A stretch of DNA of 64,000 nt. Origin: Symbiodinium natans (taxonomy: Eukaryota > Sar > Dinophyceae > Suessiales > Symbiodiniaceae). The DNA lies in NCBI GenBank assembly GCA_905221605.1, contig CAJNDS010002157.1, positions 1,264,501 through 1,328,500 of the forward strand. Reading direction: 5' to 3'. The notes below the pieces were generated by a model. The model ran no database searches and had not been told where the DNA came from. It saw nothing but the letters and a program-made list of their open reading frames with translations. Shown one piece after another: positions 25,390-33,676 of the stretch (position 1 is the first letter of the stretch; every line of letters starts with the position of its first letter). The position numbers were made by a program, and so were the translations under genes.

Positions 25390-25517
25390 AAATTTTTTTT
25401 GAAATTTTTAACTGAAATTTCGAAATTTAAATCTTTGCATCTACTTCTACTGTCTGTCCATTCTGTCCATTTTTTCATGTTCTATTTTTTTTTCAACGTT
25501 TGTGCACAATCTCTCTC

Positions 25518-25893
25518 TTATTGGGATCGTTGCGGGTGCTCCCACAGTGGGCCCACAAGGGGAGGAATTTCCACCCCCCTGCGCGCGCACGCCCTGCGCC
25601 CGCCCCCCAATTCTCCAAGGCAGTGCGCCCACAGGCCCCCTGCCTGCAATTCCAGCTATCTCGCAACTTTCCAAAACCCTCCTAAAATGCATTTAAATGG
25701 ATGTTCAAGAAAAAACGCCCTACAGTGCAACCACAGCCGGTGCGCCTTCTGACGCGCGCGGAGCCCTGAAGGGGGCCTGTGGGTGCACTGCCTTGGAGAA
25801 TTGGGGGCGGGCGCAGGGCGTGCGCGCGCAGGGAAGTGGAAATTCCTCCCTTGTGGGCCCACTGTGGGAGCACCCCGCAACGATCCCAATAAG
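25518..25893. repeat. Fold-back element, copy 1
   Basis: Two inverted arms of about 120 bp (25518-25640 and 25770-25893) enclose a spacer of about 130 bp. The arms begin ATTGGGATCGTTGCGG and contain GTGGGCCCACAAGGG and a GC-rich core. The same element occurs at 52668-53042 in the opposite orientation with its spacer inverted too. CTCTTATT extends both termini. To the right, AAGAGCAGAGGCTGCGGATC continues homology with the outer flank of the second copy, so the mobile unit may be larger than the fold-back. It directly abuts the GC-rich gene island. Confidence 0.9.
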
Positions 25894-25949
25894 AGCAGAG
25901 GCTGCGGATCCGCGGAGGCGAGCGCGGGCAGCATGAGAAAAAAACGCGC

Positions 25950-26231
25950 ATGGACGTGGACCACGTTTGGCGCCGCTTCAACGAGGAGCGGCTGGAGACG
26001 ATGCCGCGTGGACGCGCGCGGAAGGCCAGCGAGGCAGCGGAAGTGCTCAGGGCGTGGCACCGCTTCGCCCAGGAGCGCGGAGTGCACGCCGCGGACGCCT
26101 CGGAAATTCTCGGGAACCTCATGCCGGAGCAGCGCGTAAGGCTGCCCGGAGGCCGGCCGGTGCGCGTCGTGCACCGGCGCACGGCGTGGCAAGGACAAGG
26201 GCTGGTGAGGCTCAAGGCGGATTTGCCTTGA
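25950..26231 (+). CDS. Small basic helical protein, first gene of the GC-rich island
   Basis: A 93-codon frame starting with ATG at 25950, with strongly GC-rich third positions like its neighbours. The protein is Arg/Glu/Ala-rich and predicted helical (VWRRFNEERLETM, AAEVLRAWHRFAQERG), ending in a basic Val/Arg-rich tail. I do not recognise the family. It lies about 55 bp inside the fold-back repeat and converges with the next gene; the 68-bp gap contains a CGGCGC/GCGCCG-type hairpin and A-rich tracts that could act as a shared 3' end. Other frames over the same interval are open only because of GC bias. Confidence 0.45.
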   Translation: MDVDHVWRRFNEERLETMPRGRARKASEAAEVLRAWHRFAQERGVHAADASEILGNLMPEQRVRLPGGRPVRVVHRRTAWQGQGLVRLKADLP

Positions 26232-26299
26232 ACCAAGCCCTTTTGCTCGGACCGGCGCGCCTTGCCGGCGCCAACAAAAAAACAGGCAAGGGAAAAAAA

Positions 26300-26695
26300 T
26301 CATGAGAAGCTGGGGGGCGCAGCGGGAGCTGATCCGCCGTGCGGCCGGAGCCGGGGCCAGACCAAGGGCCTCGGCGGCCGGCGCGCAGCTGCTAAGCGCC
26401 CCAGGGCCTTGCCGAAGATCTTGGTGTCGTGGACCGACTTCCTCGCCAGCTCCTCGACCAGGAGCCGCTCCACGCCGCCGAAGAACTCCTTGGCCTCCTC
26501 GCAGGGCTCGAGGCAGAGGTTCACGCGCCGCTGCTCCTTGGCGCCGAAGCTGCTGGGGTGCCAGATGACCCGCAGCCAGTCGGGGCTGCGCCAGGAGGCG
26601 AAGCCGCCGTGAGCCGCCCTCAGAGGCAGGAACTTGCCGCCCTTGGCGTTGGTCTGCAGCTCGCCCAGGCTGATCTGCTCCGCGCCGTCCGCCAT
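26300..26695 (-). CDS. Possible DNA-binding protein of virus-like island
   Basis: From ATG at 26695 the frame gives about 131 residues: an N-terminal SLGELQTNAKGGKFLPL stretch, then PDWLRVIWHPSSFG, then a charged helical segment with EEAKEFFGGVERLLVEELA and a Pro/Arg-rich tail. The beta-then-helix arrangement and the 'TN-KGGK' start remind me of small single-stranded-DNA-binding-like proteins of virus-like elements in protists, but this is impression only. It diverges from the following plus-strand genes across a gap of under 90 bp, as in compact viral genomes. An upstream extension of the same frame antisense to the methyltransferase is open only because of GC bias and is not counted. Confidence 0.5.
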   Translation of the reverse strand: MADGAEQISLGELQTNAKGGKFLPLRAAHGGFASWRSPDWLRVIWHPSSFGAKEQRRVNLCLEPCEEAKEFFGGVERLLVEELARKSVHDTKIFGKALGRLAAARRPPRPLVWPRLRPHGGSAPAAPPSFS

Positions 26696-26778
26696 GCTCG
26701 CTCGCCCCGTCGGCCTTGCTTCGGCTTTTCCAGTAAATGGCCCCGCCCGACTGGTCCGAGCAGCCGCGGCCCGCGCCG

Positions 26779-26988
26779 ATGACCCTGCGGGAGTGCCTGC
26801 TCTGCAATCTGGAGCTCGCCTGCCTGGCCGCCGCGCTGGTCGCCTTCTTCTGGATGCTGGCCGCGGATCCGGAGAAAGGCGGCGGCGAGGATGAACGGCC
26901 GCCCGCCGAGGCTGCTCGAGCTCTTCTCGGGCACGGGCTCCGTGGGGCGGGCCTTCCGGGCCCTGGGCTGGGAGGTGACCAGCCTTGA
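26779..26988 (+). CDS. Small single-pass membrane protein
   Basis: Beginning at ATG 26779 (or 26737, 14 residues longer), a short frame encodes a hydrophobic segment (LACLAAALVAFFWMLAA) followed by an acidic, Pro-rich tail. Its end overlaps the methyltransferase start by about 98 bases in another frame. Overlapping starts and a tiny one-helix protein fit a compact viral gene set. Family unknown; it could be only an upstream frame of the methyltransferase message. Confidence 0.4.
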   Translation: MTLRECLLCNLELACLAAALVAFFWMLAADPEKGGGEDERPPAEAARALLGHGLRGAGLPGPGLGGDQP

Positions 26989-27619
26989 CCTCGACCCGAA
27001 GGCCGGGGCCAGCATCACCGCGGACGTCTGCGAGTGGGACGCCTCCCCGTACCCGCCGGGGCACTTCGACTTCGTTTGGGCCTCGCCGGTCTGCACGGAG
27101 TTCAGCCGCGCCATGACCCGAAGGCCCCGCGACCTGGAGGCGGGAGACCGCCTGGTGCTGAGGACCCTGGAGCTCATCGGCCAGCTGCGGCCGCGGCACT
27201 GGGCGATCGAGAACCCCGCGACCGGGCTGCTCAAGACACGGGAGTACATGCAGGGGCTGCCCTTCGTGGACGTCACCTACTGCTCCTACGGCTTCGGCTA
27301 CCGCAAGCCCACCAGGATCTGGACCTACCTCCCGTGGACGCCCAGCAAGGGCAGCCGCTGCGCCGCGTTCCGGGGCACGGCCGAGGCCGCGCAGCGGGGC
27401 TCCAGGGTGGGCCCCGACGGCAAGCGCGACGCCGCCAAGCAAACCCAGAAGACCCTCTACTCCATGCCCCCCTCCCTCTGCCTGGAAATCGCCGAAAGGG
27501 CCACGGACCTTTTGCCCGCGCCGAACGAGCCTCAGTCTCCGTCCTCGTCCCTGGAGGCCCACCAGTCCTTCGGCAGCCCGAGCTGCCGCAGCGACTCGCC
27601 GGGCGGCCCGGCGAGGTAG
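26891..27619 (+). CDS. Virus/phage-type DNA cytosine-5 methyltransferase
   Basis: A 242-residue protein from ATG 26891 with the ordered motifs of C5 methyltransferases: I, LLELFSGTGSVGRAF (residues 7-21); II, a SLDLDPKA acidic strand; IV, ASPVCTEFSRA near 64-74 holding the catalytic Cys (Val replaces the usual second Pro); VI, AIENPATGLL near 109; and a basic YGFGYRKPTRIWT segment near 140 in place of motif VIII. It should transfer a methyl group from S-adenosylmethionine to cytosine C5. The SP-x-CTEFSRA, ENPxTGLLK and YRKPTRIWT signatures are those I associate with giant-virus and phage enzymes. Length is short, with no obvious separate target-recognition domain, and the last ~40 residues are low-complexity. 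No introns. The 3' end overlaps the convergent nuclease-like gene by 88 bp. Confidence 0.85.
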   Translation: MNGRPPRLLELFSGTGSVGRAFRALGWEVTSLDLDPKAGASITADVCEWDASPYPPGHFDFVWASPVCTEFSRAMTRRPRDLEAGDRLVLRTLELIGQLRPRHWAIENPATGLLKTREYMQGLPFVDVTYCSYGFGYRKPTRIWTYLPWTPSKGSRCAAFRGTAEAAQRGSRVGPDGKRDAAKQTQKTLYSMPPSLCLEIAERATDLLPAPNEPQSPSSSLEAHQSFGSPSCRSDSPGGPAR

Positions 27620-28586
27620 GCGCGGACCTCCCGCGCCGCCTCCGCGCAGAAGGGCCCCGCGCACCAGGCCGGCTCGCCGTTCCGGAGCCGCTTCCGCCGC
27701 AGCACCCCGGCCGGGTTCAGCCGCAGCACCAGACCCGGCAGCCCCACGTCCACAGCGATGACGGCCAGCCGCGCGTCCTCGTCCGCGCAGCGCGCCACCT
27801 CGCGGCGGCAGTGGCCCTCCTCGTCCACCTCCAGCTGCACGAAGCGGTCGGCCAAGCGGAAGAGCTGGTCAGGGCGCTTCAGGCTGCAGCCCCCGGGCAC
27901 CGGGCAGTCCCACACGACCGTTTCGGCGCCCTGGAGGGCCGCGCCGAGCTGCCGCTGGACCTCCGCCAGGACCAGATGCTCCCGCTTCACCCGCAGCGCG
28001 AGCCGCGCTGGCTCGAGCGCCGCGAGGCAGCCCCAGCAGAGGCGGGCGCCGTCCTCGGCCCTGTAGTGGCCGGGCGGCGCCTCGCCGAGGTGGACGTCGG
28101 CGCGGCTGCAGCGCGGGCCGCCGCCGTGCTGCAGGCAGCGCGGGCCGGGGTGCTGCGCCAGCAGCCGGCAGCCCGGCTCGGCGCAGAGCCGCCCGCCGCC
28201 GTGCGCCTTGCAGCGGTCGAAGCCGGGCTGCGCGGAGCTGCGGCAGCCGGCGTGGGCGCAGCGCACGCCGCCGCCGTGGCGGATGCACCAGCGCCCCGGG
28301 GCTGCGCCTGCTTGGGGCAGGGCGCGCCGTCCTCGCCCACGAAGGCGCAGCGGGCCGGCTTCGCGCCGCCGCGGGGTGCGGCAGAAGCGGCTGCCCTGCT
28401 GCGCGCCCAGCCGAAGCCGCGCGGGCCGCCGCCGAGGCCGCACTTGCCGCCGCACGGCAGCAGGTGCTGGCAGCGCGGGCCGCCGCCGTGCCGCGCGCAG
28501 CGCCGGGGCAGGGCGTCCACGCCGCCCTTGGCCCTGGTGCCGCAGGCCAAGCCCTCTGGCGAGACGTAGCTGCAGGTGGGCGCCAT
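27532..28586 (-). CDS. Zinc-repeat protein with PD-(D/E)XK-like nuclease domain (one frameshift)
   Basis: From ATG 28586 the N-terminal part has Cys/His repeats of the form C-x2-H-G-G-G-x-R-C and G-C-x-(7-9)-C-x2-H-G-G-G, at least four times. These resemble the WRKY19-like zinc-finger repeats of plants and protists. The C-terminal part contains SLKRPDQLFRLADRF, then VQLEVDEEGH, then C-x-D-E-D-A-R-L and GLPGLVLRLNP. The RPD…ExDExxH layout resembles a PD-(D/E)XK-type nuclease fold seen in algal and giant-virus proteins; activity is inference. The frame changes once in a CCCCGGGG run at about 28298-28306, between QAQPR and RWCIRHGGG. One inserted base would rejoin it, so this is a recent lesion or sequencing error. 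It converges on and overlaps the methyltransferase. Confidence 0.65.
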
Positions 28587-29083
28587 GGCTTTCGGTTTTT
28601 TGAGCCTAAAAAAGAGCCAAAAGTTGCTGGACATGGTTTCGAGAGTCAAAAGTCAAAAGTCAAAAGGCCCCACAGGGCCGAGTCCATTGAGGCTTGGGTG
28701 GATTCCCAGTGGATGTGCTTACCCCAACCCTGCAAATCAAGTAAATTTACATTTTGGGCAAATTTACACTAATCGAAAATTTTACTTGAAAAAAAGTAAA
28801 TTTTCGAGTAAATGTAAATTTTGCCAAAACCAGGAAAAAGCATCAAAACGGCATCAAAACAGCATCAAAACTGCATCACCCAAAAAACCGATGAAAGCAA
28901 AAATACATCCTTAAAACGTATAAAAGTGTGCAAAAACACATCAACAAGAGCACAAAAAAAACAGCACACAACTATTGATAACATGTAACAAAAAATGAAT
29001 CCCAAAAAAACTTGGCCTAGCTCATGAGACACTGTACGACGGAAGTAAGCTGTACAGCGAGTCCTGAAACTCAAGAGTAAACC
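28587..29083. other. AT-rich spacer with hairpin and (AGTCAAA)n
   Basis: Composition drops sharply from GC-rich to AT-rich just upstream of the zinc-repeat gene. Contents: AGTCAAA three times near 28646-28662; a perfect hairpin (CGAAAATTTTACTT with its complement, 28774-28806) nested in a wider AGTAAAT inverted repeat; and four GCATCAAAAC-type decamers at about 28848-28878 related to those of the palindrome at 44.3-44.6 kb. No gene seen. Confidence 0.6.
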
Positions 29084-29515
29084 TTTTACATGGGAGGTCA
29101 CAAGGAAACGTCACCCAAGACGTCCTTCTACTTTCTACATGAGAGCTCACAAGGAAACTTGACTCAAAAGTAAACCTTGTACATGAGAGCTCACACGGAA
29201 AGTTTACTCAAAAGTAAACCTTTTACATGAGAGCTCACAAGGAAACTTTACTCAAAAGCAAAGCTTTTACATGAGAGCTCACACGGAAACTTTACTCAAA
29301 ACTAAACCTTTTACATGAGAGCTCACAAGGAAAATTTACTCAAAAGCAAAGCTTTTACATGAGAGCTCACACGGAAACTTTACTCAAAACTAAACCCTTT
29401 ACATGAGAGCTCACAAGGAAACTTTACTCAAAAGCAAAGCTTTTACATGAGAGCACATAAGGAAACTTTACTCAAGAGTAACCTTTTACATGAGACCTCA
29501 CAAGGAAACACGATG
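29084..29515. repeat. 44-bp tandem repeat, about 10 units
   Basis: Units carry ACATGAGAGCTCACAAGGAA followed by ACTTTACTCAAAAGTAAACC and TTTT. Alternate units have AAGCAAAGC in place of AAGTAAACC, suggesting a higher-order 88-bp dimer in the middle of the array. It lies just beyond the 3' end of the disrupted minus-strand gene. Confidence 0.85.
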
Positions 29516-29576
29516 CATGCAAGCTTTACTGTTGAGAGGCAAGATGATTTTCGTCGTGCGAGTTGTGGTGGCAGAT

Positions 29577-30380
29577 TCACACCTTGCCCTTGAGCCAAAG
29601 CAGGTACCGCTCCTTTAGAGCTGCTCTCATCCCTACTTGCCAATGCTTGCACCCCGGCAAGCAGGACTTCCAGAGCACCTGCAATCGGTGCATTGTGGCT
29701 TCACCCTTATAGCACCACAACATGGCCGGGTGAATATATCGGGACAACCAAAGACTGTGCAGGACAAAATGGGTTTTGGGAGTCAGATTGAAGATCTTCC
29801 TCTCCTCGCTCTTGAAGTGCTCGAACAACATCACATGAAGCTGAGCCATGGTGAGGCCTTTCCTAAAAATCGCCGAGGCCTCTTCTTCCGGAACGGCCAT
29901 GAACCCAAAAGTGGGCGAGAACTCATCCAACGAATCTTGCACCTGCTTGTTGAGTTCAAGGAACAAACGAATTCGTCTGTGCTGTGTGTTCGTCTCGTCC
30001 ATCTCCTCGGTGAAAAGGGCAAGGAGTGCATCGTGCAAGCTCTGCATGTCGGCTGCTCGGCCTCGCATTTTCGGATACCCCTTCTTTGGCTGGACCATCG
30101 TCAATTTGTGCAATCGTTGTTTGAACTTTCTCTTTTGATTCTTCTGGTAGTCCTTGATGAAAGCGGAAACATATGCAAGGTTCTGCAAAGGCGAGTTCGG
30201 GAGACAATCTTCGATGATGATTGTGACGGTACTTCCATAGAAGTATTGTAGCCAGCCGAGGTAAAGATTGTGCATCAGGTCCATGCTGCAGGAAAGTCCA
30301 CCCATTCCAGGCAGCCTGAAGATTGGATTGGTTGGCAATGGCTCCTCCAATTTGCTGTGGTAAGGCAGGACTGCTGCCAA
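29577..30380 (-). CDS. 3' exon of the disrupted gene: conserved DLMHNLYLG domain
   Basis: About 260 codons ending in TAG/TGA-type stop at 29577. Key features: SMDLMHNLYLGWLQYFYGS near the start, a basic stretch (QKNQKRKFKQRLHKL), KGYPKMRGRAAD, and near the end FNLTPKTHFVLHSLWLSRYI followed by AMLWCYKGE. These blocks match my memory of a dispersed dinoflagellate family. The D-x-M-H-(N)-x-Y-L-G and P-K-x-H-x-x-L-H…W blocks also recall the catalytic region of CACTA/Plavaka-type DDE transposases, so a transposase ancestry is possible but unproven. There is no ATG at the 5' end; the frame opens at a likely acceptor (CACAG near 30345 or GCAG near 30375). Confidence 0.65.
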   Translation of the reverse strand: MAAVLPYHSKLEEPLPTNPIFRLPGMGGLSCSMDLMHNLYLGWLQYFYGSTVTIIIEDCLPNSPLQNLAYVSAFIKDYQKNQKRKFKQRLHKLTMVQPKKGYPKMRGRAADMQSLHDALLALFTEEMDETNTQHRRIRLFLELNKQVQDSLDEFSPTFGFMAVPEEEASAIFRKGLTMAQLHVMLFEHFKSEERKIFNLTPKTHFVLHSLWLSRYIHPAMLWCYKGEATMHRLQVLWKSCLPGCKHWQVGMRAALKERYLLWLKGKV

Positions 30381-30779
30381 GGCGACGAAGGGCGATTGTC
30401 AAGCTAAGAGAGCTCGCCACGAAAAGTGGCCCTGCAGAGGCTGCAGGGCTTTGCATGACTTGACCAGCGAGGGGTTTCCAACCACTTCGCGAAATAGTCC
30501 AAATCCCCATTCAGCTGGAGTAGGACCCCGAAGTACCCGGCACAGAGCTGGGATCCAGCACGACGAGCCTCAGGGGTACCGGGAGCATACCTCGTCTGCG
30601 ATAAAAATGGTTTGGTGTCAAAAGGGTTTGGGGCTGTTTTATACCGTATAGCATACCTCGTCTCTTGCGATAAAAAAATAGCTTTGGTGTCTAGGCCTTA
30701 TATATATATATAGAAATATCGTGACTATAGGGTTTAGGGTGTTGGGTCTCATCTGCATCTCTAAGGTAAGGAGCCATGG

Positions 30780-31408
30780 CACTTGACCCCCCTCCAATCC
30801 CTGCTCGGCCATCGACCGGAGTAGCAAATGTCGAAGCTCCACTTCAAGAGTCCAAAAAAAAAGGCTGGCATCGTTTCCGGCAAGACATACTTCTCAAAGA
30901 TGCCCCAGATGAAGATTTGACAATCCTCTGCCGATCTCCCAGCCGCCGTTGCCATCAAACTGTTGAAGCTGAACTGCAACACACTGTGGCACCAAATTTT
31001 TCCAAGTCCGACCACGGGCACCTCATCTCCGTGAAGACAGAGGGGGATGGCACACTATTCAAAGCCGGGGCGCTTCAGAACTCGTGCCCTTGCATGCAAG
31101 GGTGGCTCTTAAAGGTGGACCAAAACCTTAGACTTCTGCCAACCAGAGGAACCAGTGTACCCCATCAACATCTCGGGGAAGCATGATCCGGCACGATGGT
31201 TGATTGTCTGGAGCACCCTGCAGGGAATGCTTACTTCCATCGGGGCCATGAGCTCAGCTTTGTTTTTGAGGGCGAACTCCAAGGCCAGGTGGTTGAAATT
31301 CTTCGAATGCACAATATGAGCTTCTCCATCGGGGGGAAAGTGGAACCATTGTCCCTTACTTCTGTAATGTCCTGCACAGCTGCTTTGATCACTGCATAGC
31401 AAACGCAC
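30780..31408 (-). other. Probable internal exons of the disrupted gene
   Basis: Two minus-strand frames look exon-like: one near 31310-31110 with FHFPPDGEAHIVHSKNF and a CRVLQTINHRAG…EMLMGYTG segment, and one near 31000-30840 with AEDCQIFIWGIFEKYVLPE. Neither has clear splice borders and the plus strand is also partly open, so assignment rests on position between better-supported exons. Confidence 0.35.
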
Positions 31409-31569
31409 CTGATATAGCTCCTGAGGCGAAAGATTCCATCAGCAAGCTTTCCAAAGCCGATTCTGCTTCCATAGCAGCTGAGGCATGCTGCAGTTGCTGT
31501 TACAAGAAAGGGTCAAGAGTCAACAAAAGGGTTTATAAAAGGTCTAGCGAAGTATTAGGGTCTGTGCAA

Positions 31570-31600
31570 CGGGGTTTAGGGTTTAGGGTTTAGGGTTTTG
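31570..31600. repeat. Small TTTAGGG block inside the disrupted gene
   Basis: Three to four canonical units within a probable intron. Confidence 0.7.
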
Positions 31601-32164
31601 GGCCAAACTCTGTTGACCCTATATTTGTCCGAAACTTGTTTTACATCTCAAACCTAACCCTATGTGGGGTGCTATTTTTGTGCAGCTGCATCCTGAACAT
31701 CAAACCTCATAGGGTGCTACAGTTTGTTCAGCTGGACCCACTGCACGATCGTAAACTCTGCAAGTAAATCTGGAAGCCAGCAGCTGCCGACAAAGGCAAG
31801 ACAACAGTAAAACATAAAAGCAGCTGACGACAAAAGTAAGGCAGCCACCACCAAAGGACGACGAGCAATACTTCCGATTTTTGCTTTGCGAGCCCGCAGA
31901 TCTGTAGTCAAAATGTCAAAACCTCCCGAACTGGAGATATCCTGCTCTGTGGAAAACAATGTGTGTCGGACGTTCTGCTCTCTTTCATCGACCCAAAAGT
32001 GTATATGCACCTTGTGAAGGATGCACGACATTCAGAGCTTGCCCGTCTGCTTCGAAAGTTCGCCCAAAACTGGCCCGATGGCTGTAGAGAGCAACTTTTT
32101 TGCTGTGGCGACTTAGTGCCAGCTTTCGTGCAGCCCTCACTGTCAATTGCGCCCTGCCGGCAAC

Positions 32165-32253
32165 CTGCTCCTCCAAGCTTTGGCATCCTGGCCAGCTTGA
32201 TCAATGAGCTGCTTGTAGGTCTTGAGGATGAGTTCGGATCCATCCGGCATCTC
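32165..32253 (-). CDS. Short internal exon of the disrupted gene
   Basis: An 89-nt exon. On the minus strand a (CT)n polypyrimidine tract ends CTCCAG at 32254, followed by a frame beginning EMPDGSELILKTYKQL and ending at AGGAGCAG|GTTGCC, a plausible donor. The acidic-helical composition suits the family's middle region. The downstream exon probably lies at about 32110-31865, where DISSSGGFDILTTDLRA is encoded, but its phase is not settled. Confidence 0.5.
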
Positions 32254-32639
32254 CTGGAGAGAGAGAGAGAGAGAAGGCTGTCGCTTTGTGAATCTTTTCC
32301 TATGCAGTCACATGGTACAATTTTACAGGGTTCAAGAAAGGTTGGATGCATAGGCTCCACACATGCTCCAAGCTGCATTTGTGACCAGAGGCCTTCTGCA
32401 CGACTTGCTTCCTTCAAGCACGAATTTGTACAAGACCCAAAGGGCAGACACTCTGAACCCTTTACACCCCAACCCCAGACCCTGAAGCACTCACCCTTTA
32501 CCCTACCAAAAAATCCATATCCACAAACGGGTTTAGGGTTTGGAGTTTAAATGTGGGGTTATGAGTTTGGGGTGTAGACACTCACAAGTCCACATTGGTA
32601 ACTTTTGACACGAGCAGACATTGTGGTAACTTTTCACAT

Positions 32640-32907
32640 GAGAGCAGGCAAAGAGCAGCTGCAGGTACAGTGGATCTGCCTTCATCTCAGACCCCATCTG
32701 GTTGATCAGCTTCTTGCCATTCTGCACAAGCCGGTCGAAAGCTGACATCATGGATGCAAGCTGTGTCTTGGCATCTTGCCACTGCTTTTTCGTCAATGCT
32801 CTCGTCGGGGGCAACATCTTTGATTGCCAAAGTGGAAGGCTTGCTTGTCGAGCCACTCGAGCCGGAGGAGGCTTCGAAAAGGCCCACCCTCCAGTTTTGG
32901 AGAGATT
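32640..32907 (-). CDS. Exon downstream part, 3' of the copia insertion (gene sense)
   Basis: Directly adjoining the 5' LTR, the minus strand reads NLSKTGGWAFSKPPPAR and then a polar helical segment with KKQWQDAKTQLASMM and FDRLVQNGKKLINQMG. The frame is open through the LTR border and continues in phase from the exon piece on the other side of the element (KYMDNL at 42.79 kb). The downstream splice donor is uncertain: GTGAAAAG near 32637 and GTCTGC near 32622 are both in phase. Confidence 0.6.
32903..32907. repeat. Target-site duplication, left copy (AGATT)
   Basis: AGATT precedes the 5' LTR and recurs at 42787-42791 just after the 3' LTR. Five bases is the usual Ty1/copia duplication length. 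Confidence 0.8.
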
Positions 32908-33261
32908 AGTGGAAGATTGTGGCTGATCAGTGATGTTTTTGTCATGTTTTGGATCAGCTTGTATAGGTTTGTTTTGCTTCGGAGTGAGTGTGATCCCATC
33001 CTCGATGGTTTATGCCTCGTTAATCATACGAGTGTGTTTTTGCCCAATACGCTATTTAAAGTGAGTGTGCAGTGTGTAGGAACTTCGTTCTGAAGCTGAG
33101 TTTAAGCTCACAAGAGAGAATTCGTTTAGTTTGTGCACTTCGTGACTTTTGGCTCAAGTGGCTCTGACTGTGAAAAAGAGAGAGTTGTCCGCACTTGTGT
33201 GAGAGGTCAGGGTTCGTGCTTTCAAGGGAAAAGGTACCAGAGGGACCTTCGGTTTTTCACG
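32908..33261 (+). repeat. 5' LTR
   Basis: About 354 bp, matching 42411-42786 base for base apart from two gaps (10 and 12 bases missing here) and the first base (A versus G). The conventional TG start would be at 32910, but the target duplication places the border at 32908. The right end reads TTTTTCACG. Contains a TATTTAAA motif at about 33050. Confidence 0.9.
33147..33158 (+). promoter_or_regulatory. Spliced-leader-like 12-mer in the LTR
   Basis: TTTTGGCTCAAG matches exactly the 3' end of the conserved dinoflagellate spliced leader. The bases upstream (CTTCGTGAC) do not match clearly. The 12-mer recurs in the 3' LTR at 42672-42683. It could be a relic of a trans-spliced transcript fixed in the LTR, or chance. 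Confidence 0.4.
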
Positions 33262-33275
33262 TGGTAGCGGAGCTT
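33262..33275 (+). other. Primer-binding site
   Basis: TGGTAGCGGAGC immediately follows the 5' LTR and resembles the TGGTATCAGAGC-type site complementary to initiator methionine tRNA used by copia elements. Confidence 0.75.
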
Positions 33276-33299
33276 GTGCCTTGTGGTACGAGCCCGTGT

Positions 33300-33665
33300 A
33301 TGGTCTTTGGTTGTCTGTCAGGACTCTGTGAGTGCCTGGAGGCAAGTTTGGGTTTGGAGCCCAGACTGCCAGTGGACCGGAATCTCTTGTACTCGGACCG
33401 TGTAAGTGAGTACCGGGAAGCCTACCCTGTGAGGAGGCGGATCCGGACTCATCAGGCTTGGAAGCAGTTGGTTCAGCGGCTGTTGAGGCACTTTGGAGCC
33501 CGGGCAAGGTGGTTTGTCTGGAACTGGATTGGTTGTGACCGATCTTGGAGGAATACGGTGCTTGGTAGAGTAGAGCTAAGGTTCTTCAGGAGCCTGGACC
33601 ATCTGGTGTTGGTGAGAGAGTTTTCGCCAGAAGACGTTGTGGAGAGACTGCAGGCTGGAGCCTGA
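33300..33665 (+). CDS. Leader ORF upstream of gag-pol
   Basis: A 122-codon frame from ATG 33300 to the stop at 33663-33665 lies between the 5' LTR and gag-pol, whose ATG at 33677 begins 11 nt after this stop. The same frame is open back into the LTR (33195). The product is Arg/Trp-rich (RRRIRTHQAWKQLVQRLLRH) with no recognised domain. Spacing suits translational reinitiation, but coding is unproven. Confidence 0.35.
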   Translation: MVFGCLSGLCECLEASLGLEPRLPVDRNLLYSDRVSEYREAYPVRRRIRTHQAWKQLVQRLLRHFGARARWFVWNWIGCDRSWRNTVLGRVELRFFRSLDHLVLVREFSPEDVVERLQAGA

Positions 33666-33676
33666 GTTCAGGAACT

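Noticed and set aside
26300-27664. 454-codon minus-strand frame antisense to the methyltransferase
   Set aside because: Open because of extreme GC bias; only its last ~130 codons (from ATG 26695) have protein-like patterning.
27034-28569. 511-codon plus-strand frame
   Set aside because: Antisense and out of phase with the methyltransferase and zinc-repeat genes; Pro/Arg/Ala-rich composition typical of GC-driven open frames.
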